The notes under the pieces are model-generated. The model was not told where the DNA came from. It saw nothing but the letters and a program-made list of their open reading frames with translations, and searched no databases. Made by a program: the position numbers and the translations under genes. From Atherix ibis (taxonomy: Eukaryota; Arthropoda; Insecta; Diptera; Athericidae), in the NCBI GenBank assembly GCA_958298945.1, contig OY282609.1, positions 68,358,220-68,422,219 of the forward strand: a stretch of DNA of 64,000 nt, written 5' to 3'. Below, piece by piece: positions 57,523 to 64,000 of the stretch (positions within the stretch are counted from its first letter, which is position 1; every line of letters begins with the position of its first letter).

Positions 57523-58790
57523 CGAGGGTCGTTCAATAAGTCCTTAGAAAAAGATAGAAAAAAACTGTTTTTATTTTTTAACGTAATCTCCTTTTAGCTC
57601 TATACATTTTTCCAAAATTTTTATCCCGTCCAAAAAATAGGATTTCGGAAGTTCTGCAAAATACTCATCCGTTTGAGCAATGACGTCCTCGTTGGAAGTG
57701 AACCGTCGTCCGCCAAGCCATTTCTTCAGATTGGAGAAAAGAAAATAGTCACTCGGGGCCAAATCTGGTGAATAAGCGGGATGCTGCAACAATTCCATTC
57801 TCAATTCCACAATTTTGGCCATGGAAACAGCGCAGGTGTGCACACGCGCATTGTCCTGATGCAAGAGGATTTTTTCCTTCTTCAGATGGGGGCGTTTCTC
57901 TTTGATTTCCTCGCTCAACCATTGCAATAACGACGCGTAATACGCTCCTGTTATTGTTTTTCCTTTTTCCAAGTAGTCGATAAAAATGATGTCCTGCGAA
58001 TCCCAAAAGACCGTGACCATCACCTTGCCGGCCGATGGCACAGTTTTTGCCTTCTTCGGAGCCCGTTCACCCTGGAAAATCCACTGTGATGACTGTCTCT
58101 TCGTTTCTGCAGTGTAGTAGTGTATCTAGGTTTCGTCCACAGTGACATATCGACGAAGGAATTCGGCAGGATTGCGATGAAAGACTGCCAACATAGCTTC
58201 AGAGTCCACTACACGATTGCGCTTATCCTCCTCTGAGAGCAAACGCGGCACCCATCTTGCCGACATTTTTTTCACAGACAATTTTTCATGCAAAATTGAA
58301 GCGACTGTACCTTGTGATATGCCCGTGGCCTCAACTAATTCGCGCACTTTAATTCGCCGATCGTTCAAAATCAGATCGTGGATTTTGTCGATGATTTCAG
58401 GAGTAGACGTCTCAACTGGGCGTCCTGAACAATGTTCATTTTTTGTGGATGAACGGCCACGTTTAAATTCATTCACCCAATTGTAAACCGTCGCAAACAC
58501 AGGTGCAGATGTGCCATGAACTGCATCCAACTCGGCTTTGATTTCTTTCGCGCTTAAGCCTTTCAAATGGAGATGTTTGATGACAGCCCTAAACTCGCTT
58601 TTTTCCATTGTTATGCACAAATAAATGTCGTTAACTTTAATCGACGATAGAAATTGACCTACGCTATGGATTAAAGGTCGAAGGTGAAATTTTGACAGCT
58701 TTCTTGTCGATAATGCTACTTACAAAAAAAAATCTTTACCGACACTACGAGCACAATTTCTCGGATTTTCTAAGTATCTTTATAATAAAA
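57523..58790 (-). mobile_element. Mariner element E, one end worn
   Basis: The 3' end of the element is sharp: TA (57521-57522), then CGAGGGTCGTTCAATAAGTC. The other end, upstream of the transposase, lacks a clear matching repeat; only a scrap (ttttctaag at about 58766) could be the inner part. The outer limit at about 58790 is therefore inferred from the leader length of B1 and B2. The terminal repeat resembles that of the B elements. Confidence 0.82.
57571..58608 (-). pseudogene. Near-intact mariner transposase E with one amber codon
   Basis: The start is ATG 58608 (MEKSEFRAVIKHLHL), the usual family start; an ATG four codons earlier is less likely. A single frame of 346 codons runs to the stop at 57571, broken only by TAG at 58126-58128, where the family has Trp (the VDETW motif; TGG to TAG is one change). 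It contains the paired helix-turn-helix, WVPRLLSEEDKR, the first Asp (TVDE), SAGKVMVTVFWD, the second Asp (LLHQDNARVH) and the third Asp (YSPDLAPSDYFLF). Four residues seem missing near the C-terminus compared with B (LEKC against LEHRWAKC). It is the least damaged coding unit in the window. Confidence 0.93.
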
Positions 58791-60335
58791 ATATCATCCA
58801 TATGGTATATAAATTAAATTATTTAATTGAATGTACCTGGTTTTCAGGTACATTGAGTTATTTTAAGATACAGCCCGAATCAATAAATCCAATTCAAATC
58901 AACCATAATCAGTTAAAAGGTAGAAATTATTTTTAATATTAACAACATTGATAAATTAAAATTATATCGAACTATCCATAATAGAAAGCTAGAAATACGA
59001 ATCTTCAAAAATCAGATCTTATTGGCTTCCGATCACGCAACGTCTTTGGAAGTCTTTGTTGTTTTCACGAAGATGCTCTGAACCGTACATGTTCTGAATG
59101 CAATATCATAATTTTAAGTACGTATAATTCGAATCGTTTATCTTATCTGTTTTTTTTTTTTAGTTTTCTGTATTTGATTGCAACTTTATGATCTTTTTAC
59201 GGTATTTACCTTCGTTCAACTGTATTCCTTTTTTCAACTACTGCGATTGCTTCGGAACAGAAATCAGTGATTTACCGAATGAAATCAGTAAATTGTGGAA
59301 GAGAAATGATTCCACAATTGTGATACGGTAAGAAAATCAATTTAACGTTCTTGTTTTAAGAGAAAGAATAGCCGCCAGAATGGGCACCTATTGCGTGTGC
59401 ACTTGTTTCCACTCTTTATTGTCTGTCAGCCTACGCTTTTCCGAAGAAGATCATTACCGGGATGTGAAGTTTTTGCCACCGACATGGTTCACATTCATTT
59501 CAAAGATTTCACTGCACACTACCTGTTGTTAAAGTCAAGAAGCAATCATGCTTCAGCTAAATGAAGATCTAGGTTCCAATATTGATATCTATATTAACGA
59601 TCAGATCTGGAGGCATTTTCGATGACTATATATAGATTGCTACCGGAGTGAGTTATTACACTAATTCCGTTTGCTCCGTGAAATTATATGAGTAGACCTA
59701 ATACTGATATCGAATAATTTTTACTCCTTGACTTCTCAATACGCTTCAATATTAACTAATTTGCAGTGGCCGATAGTGCATACCCAAGAAGGTATACTCA
59801 AACTAACTGTCGAGAACAAAAAAAAAATCTTGTTTAATTTAATTTAAAGGAAGTATTTTTAAAAAATTTTCATGTAATTCTTTTATTAGAAGATTTGCTT
59901 TTTAATAAAAACTTTTTTTTAGATATTAAAAAAAGATTTTATAGAATCAACGGCAGATTAAAAACCATTTAGTAAAACAGAGAATTTATTATATTTCCAT
60001 ATTATCCTATTATAAATATTTTCAGATAAAATATTCGTCTTTGGAGTTCTGTGGGAGGTCTGTTCCGCTCGTCCTTTTAGGTTTTTTAAATTGATTTTCA
60101 AACAAAAACTTTATGTTAAAGTTAAATTTTGCCAAGAATTTTTCATGTATTTTTTATTTTATGATCGAGAAATGCATATCGAAGAAGTACATCTAATTAA
60201 TATTTAAAAACGAGTAATTTTTTATGTGTTTGGTTTTAAAATTCCAAAAAAAAAACACAGAAAAACTGTATGAAATTTTTTTTTGAATCGATAAACCAAT
60301 GCTCGCCGTTTACTTTTTTTAAACTATTTTATGTA
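58791..60335. other. AT-rich stretch without a recognised gene
   Basis: Contains a small hairpin at 58830-58854 and a GC-richer part near 59340-59600 with an unsupported open frame. The rest is AT-rich and holds nothing I can name. Confidence 0.5.
58830..58854. repeat. Short hairpin
   Basis: AATGTACCTG and its exact complement, separated by five bases (gtttt). It is only 10 bp per arm and may be chance. Confidence 0.5.
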
Positions 60336-61581
60336 CTAGGTGTATAAGCTTAAATGCGCTGTTTGGTCATAGATGGCGTGAGTGAGCGTATTAAGCTACC
60401 ATGGACATGCCATACTTTTTTTATGAGTTTGACATCTGTTAACATTAATCAGTGCACATTGTCAGCAATTTCGTACAACAACATACATTTTCCCTTTGGT
60501 AATCATGTCTAGTTTTGTACCAGAAAAAGAGCATATGCAGGAAGCTCTGCTTTTCTGCTTCAATTTTAAGAAATCGGTTGACGAATCGCATCGAATGCTT
60601 ACGGAGGCCTATGGTAACAGTGCTTTATCGGAAACAACGTGCAGAGATTGGTTTCGTCGGTTCAAAGACGGCAATTTTGACTTGTGGGACAAGAAGCTTC
60701 AAAATCGGCCTAGGAAGGTTGAGGACCATCAATTGCAGGCTCTTTTGGACGAAGACGATACCCAGTCGCAAAAAATGCTTGTGGAGCTTGCCATCGGGAA
60801 GATTGAAAAGATCGGAAAATGGGTGGCGCATGAATTGAAGGATAGGCAGATGGAGCGACGCCAACACACATGCGAAATCTTGCTAGCCAGACAAAAAAGA
60901 TAGTCGTTCCTGAATCGGATTGTGAGAGGCGATGAAAAGTGTATATATTTCGAGAATCCTAAACTCAAGAAATCGTGGGTTGATCCCGGCCAACCATTAA
61001 CATCTTTCCCGAAACCAAATCGCTTCGGACGGAAGACGTTGCTGTGCGTTTGGTGGGATCAGCAGGGTATCGTTTACTATGAGATGTTGAAACCTGGTAT
61101 AACTGTCAATGCCCAACGCTACCACCAACAACTGATTAAATTGCACCATGCTCTGCGTGAAAAAAGGACGGATTATCAACAAAGACATGACAAGCTGATT
61201 TTCCTCCACGACAACCCACCATCGCACACGTCAAAAATGGTCCGAAACTACTTGGAGACACTCAACTGGGAGGTGCCACCCAACCCCGCTTATTTACCAG
61301 ACCTGGCCCCTTCCGACTACCACCGGTTTTCGTCGAAGGGCCACGCGCTCACTGAGCAGCACTTCGATTCTTACGAAGACGTTCGAAAATGGCTTGATGA
61401 GTGGTTTGCTTCGAAAGAGAAGGAATTTTTTTGGCGTGGTATCCACAAATTGCCCGAGAGATGGGCAAAATATGTAGCTAGCAAAGTCAAGGACTTTGAA
61501 TAAATTTGATTTTGCCTTCTATGAAAAAAAACATGTGTGTTTTTTGACTAAAAAACAGCGGATTTAAGCTTATACACCTAG
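60336..61581 (+). mobile_element. Mos1-like mariner C3
   Basis: A 1246-bp element with ends CTAGGTGTATAAGCTTAAAT and complement (CACCTAG), and TA on both sides (60334-60335 and 61582-61583). It is the longest and most complete of the three C copies. Confidence 0.95.
60505..61503 (+). pseudogene. Mos1-like transposase C3 with an in-frame deletion and one nonsense codon
   Basis: The start is ATG 60505 (MSSFVPEKEH). A single frame reads to 61503 apart from TAG 60901-60903, which replaces a Lys codon (LLARQKR-stop-SFLNRIV). A 39-base in-frame deletion near 60790 removes 13 residues that form the recognition part of the second helix-turn-helix in C2. The catalytic residues are kept: GDEK (the following Trp is Cys), LHDNPPSHTSKM and PDLAPSDY. 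The C-terminus (WRGIHKLPERWAKYV) ends normally at TAA 61501-61503. Confidence 0.93.
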
Positions 61582-61583
61582 TA

Positions 61584-62110
61584 AATGTTGGCAACAACTA
61601 TAATCTGGGTGATCCATACGAGACATCAAATTATAAATCACTTTTTCCAGGTTCTCAGCTGGTATCTCGTTAATAACACGTGTAATGTTTTCTTCCAAGG
61701 CTTTTGGTTTATTATATTGGCTAGTCGAAAAAGTTCGTGGTGTTTCTAAGTAAAATAGAGACGTTTAAATCAAAGTGTTCAAATCAATTTATTTTTCGAG
61801 CAGAATAATAATTCCATTAGTATAGAACTTCTGTGGTTTGTAGTTGAAAAATTTAATCAAATGGTTTGGATATGCCTCACTTGAAAGCTTGCTTTCATTA
61901 ACAGAGCTCTGCAAAGCCTTAGGATGATATGTCTGGGTATTAAAAATTCCGAGGCAAATGTGTAGTCAAAAACTTGTGTGGTCAAGCGTTATCGTGGTGG
62001 AAGACGACACCGTTCCTATTGATCAATTCTGGCCAATCTGGAGTCGGAAGGGAAGTTGGAAAGTGAAAAGAAAGTTAAAGAATCTGTCTATAATTTTGAG
62101 ATCCGATTTG
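61584..62110 (-). pseudogene. Worn transposase remnants, at least one mariner
   Basis: Minus strand. At about 61620-61715 a short frame (LEENITRVINEIPAENLEKV) resembles the C-terminal tail common in insect transposases of the Tc1/mariner superfamily. From 61717 a possible end (TTGGCTAGTCGAAAAAGTTC after TA) begins another worn element whose second catalytic motif is visible at about 61985-62050 (WPELINRNGVVFHHDNA, then a stop). No other motif is clear. These are older than A-E. Confidence 0.5.
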
Positions 62111-64000
62111 GGGGATGGTAATAGTAGTCTTAACTAAATTGTGGAGGTGATAATTAGTAAAATAAAGGTTTTTATCAATTAACATGACTTGACTCGTTTT
62201 ATCTTTGCTATTTGCATTTTGACGCATAGCGTGGAGAAATAGAGAATTCTTTCACCTTCAAGCGTATTCGTTACTCTAATTGCCTCATTTTTTTATAACC
62301 TTATATTTCCTACGGATCAATATCTTAACCATCCTATAAATGGCATTGGTTTTGGCAGAAATATTGTTAATCGGTAAATTGCATCTTCGTCCACGAGCAT
62401 AAAATTCTTATACACTTCTCTAAACCCGAATTGTCAATTACCTATTTTTACTCTTAAATCTCATACTCTAAGATTTATAATTTTCAAATTTCTGTTTATT
62501 CTCAAAAATAGGGAAATTTTTTGCAAAAGTCTTAAAAAGGTCCAAAAAAAAGTTCTTAAAACTATTTGATCGAAATTTTTGCTAAGAAAAACACCATAAA
62601 CTCTATGCTTCACTGATGCTTCGTGCAATTAAAAAGTTCAAAACTTCCGTGAAAATATGAAATTTAAATTAAAATTATTATTTTGCAATTCATTTACAGA
62701 ATTGTTTACTGCCGACTATTTTGTTTGGAGATTGGCGCCAGCAATTTTTTTTTTTTTTTTTTGGTTGCCTTCCATACTTAATGTTATATTGAATTTTGTA
62801 ATTTTTGACTGAATTGGAGTATAATAAACTGAAATGGGATATTGTGTATATACACTGTGAGGTTATGGAAACGGTCTTATATCTCGCCAACACACTAGAG
62901 ATCAAGGGTATAGACTCGTACTGTAAGCTTAACTCTCACGTACTTACAGCGTTATTCTTTTGGAGAGTAAAGAGTTTAATTATTTTTATTTATTGTTTTC
63001 CAGGTTGACGCCATTCCATGGTGATCGAGTAGAAATGCCAACTTTTTAAATTATTACCTCAACTTTAGATAGAAATATATTTGTGAATAATTCTCTATTA
63101 TTCCCATGTGTTTTTCTTTTCTTTACCTTTTTATACTTATTTTATTATTGAATAGTCGCTTTAAGAAGACTGACACTTAAAAAAAATACTAAATTCAATC
63201 CCACACATTTGATTATCATAATATAAAGAGAACATATCGATATGAGAACAATTCGAAACACTTTTGTCTGTCCAAGATTAAACTACACAAATTTTAATTT
63301 GAAATTTTTACCTGGAATTATTGCAGACTTAATATACAATATATGCACGCATTGGTAGTAAAATAGATTCAATAATATTGTGAAAACTGTAGATTATTCT
63401 AGGTTAATCGTAAAGAACTGACCAGAATGCAATGCGAATTTGAATCGATAATCGAACGTGAAATTTTGTGGACAGATCGAAGCGATCATTCATTCGATAT
63501 TATTTTTATTTAAATGTTCAAGTCAAAGAATTCACGTTGAGATGGAACGTATTTTGTACGGAATAGGGCCACCATCTAAGTCACCGTTAATCTTGGTGAT
63601 AAAACTCTTGTTGGCACGATCATCTTACTATATTACTGAACTCCTCCTTAAAAGAAGAGATCAACCATTAATCAAATATATTTTTCTGGTAAGATGCATT
63701 GGATTTTCACACAAATACCATGTAGAGATGAAGCTAAAAAAAAAAGAGAAATAATGTGAAAATGCTTCTGCCGAAAATCTCAATTTAAGTTATTTTTACC
63801 TGTGCCACAAAAGATAATTAATCGCATTGTTAAAAACGCTAATTAATTATAAAATCTTGCTACTAATTGGTTTTCGCCAGAAAGCTTTCTATAATTGACA
63901 ATCGATTTTCTTATAAAATTCAATTTATTTTTGGTGTTGTTAAAAATTATTTCTTAAAATTCCTAAAAAATTTCTTAAAATTTCTTAAAATTTTCTTTAT
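62111..64000. other. AT-rich stretch without a recognised gene
   Basis: Unique AT-rich sequence with a T run at about 62744-62762. The open frames at 62805-63008 and 63458-63754 lack splice or start support and match nothing I know. Confidence 0.55.

Overview
The window looks like AT-rich nuclear DNA from an arthropod, most likely an insect. It holds many mariner elements of several lineages, R1-, Jockey- and RTE-type LINE fragments, a tRNA-derived SINE-like module, a large AT-rich satellite, and short exon-like islands with GT/AG borders. There are no operons, Shine-Dalgarno sites, rRNA genes or CRISPR arrays. No long intact host gene is visible. No transposase or reverse transcriptase reads through without at least one lesion or missing part.

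Satellite: five large arrays (about 1-1130, 3715-5358, 24820-27562, 35330-38275, 48085-49945), plus decayed scraps near 41.1 and 53.6 kb, share one 13-bp unit, TTTTCAGTAAAAA, and its variants. They make up roughly 16% of the window. The first array is a 26-bp dimeric derivative, the fourth runs in the opposite orientation, and the fifth flips orientation at both ends. Longer periods built on the unit are visible: 1019 bp at 25-27 kb, 572/585 bp at 48.5-49.1 kb, and 232 bp at 36.3-36.8 kb.

DNA transposons: eight mariner insertions have a definable end or ends. A1 (5362-6175) and A2 (29272-30179) are fold-back copies with about 200-bp inverted repeats. B1 (8742-10025) and B2 (43287-44569) are about 1.28 kb each. 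C1 (13819-14927), C2 (50266-51489) and C3 (60336-61581) are Mos1-like. D is at 44752-46028. E (57523 to about 58790) has a transposase with one in-frame amber codon. Older mariner scraps lie at 11.6-12.4, 56.8-57.1 and 61.6-62.1 kb.

Retroelements: a Jockey-clade LINE fragment (13.05-15.53 kb) is split by C1. An R1-clade ORF2 fragment lies at 19.41-21.5 kb. At 21869-23094 a minus-strand chimera joins a tRNA-Val-like SINE module, through an A tract, to an internally deleted RTE-type LINE. Its flanks carry a 35/36-bp direct repeat.

Host signal: a few islands of higher GC carry exon-like segments. The best is a minus-strand chain of three phase-compatible exons at 10103-10545. Single candidates lie near 15.9, 32.0-32.7, 40.0, 46.8, 54.4, 55.2 and 56.2 kb. 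None could be assigned to a family. Much of the remaining sequence reads like intron or intergenic DNA. All translations and comparisons were done by eye.
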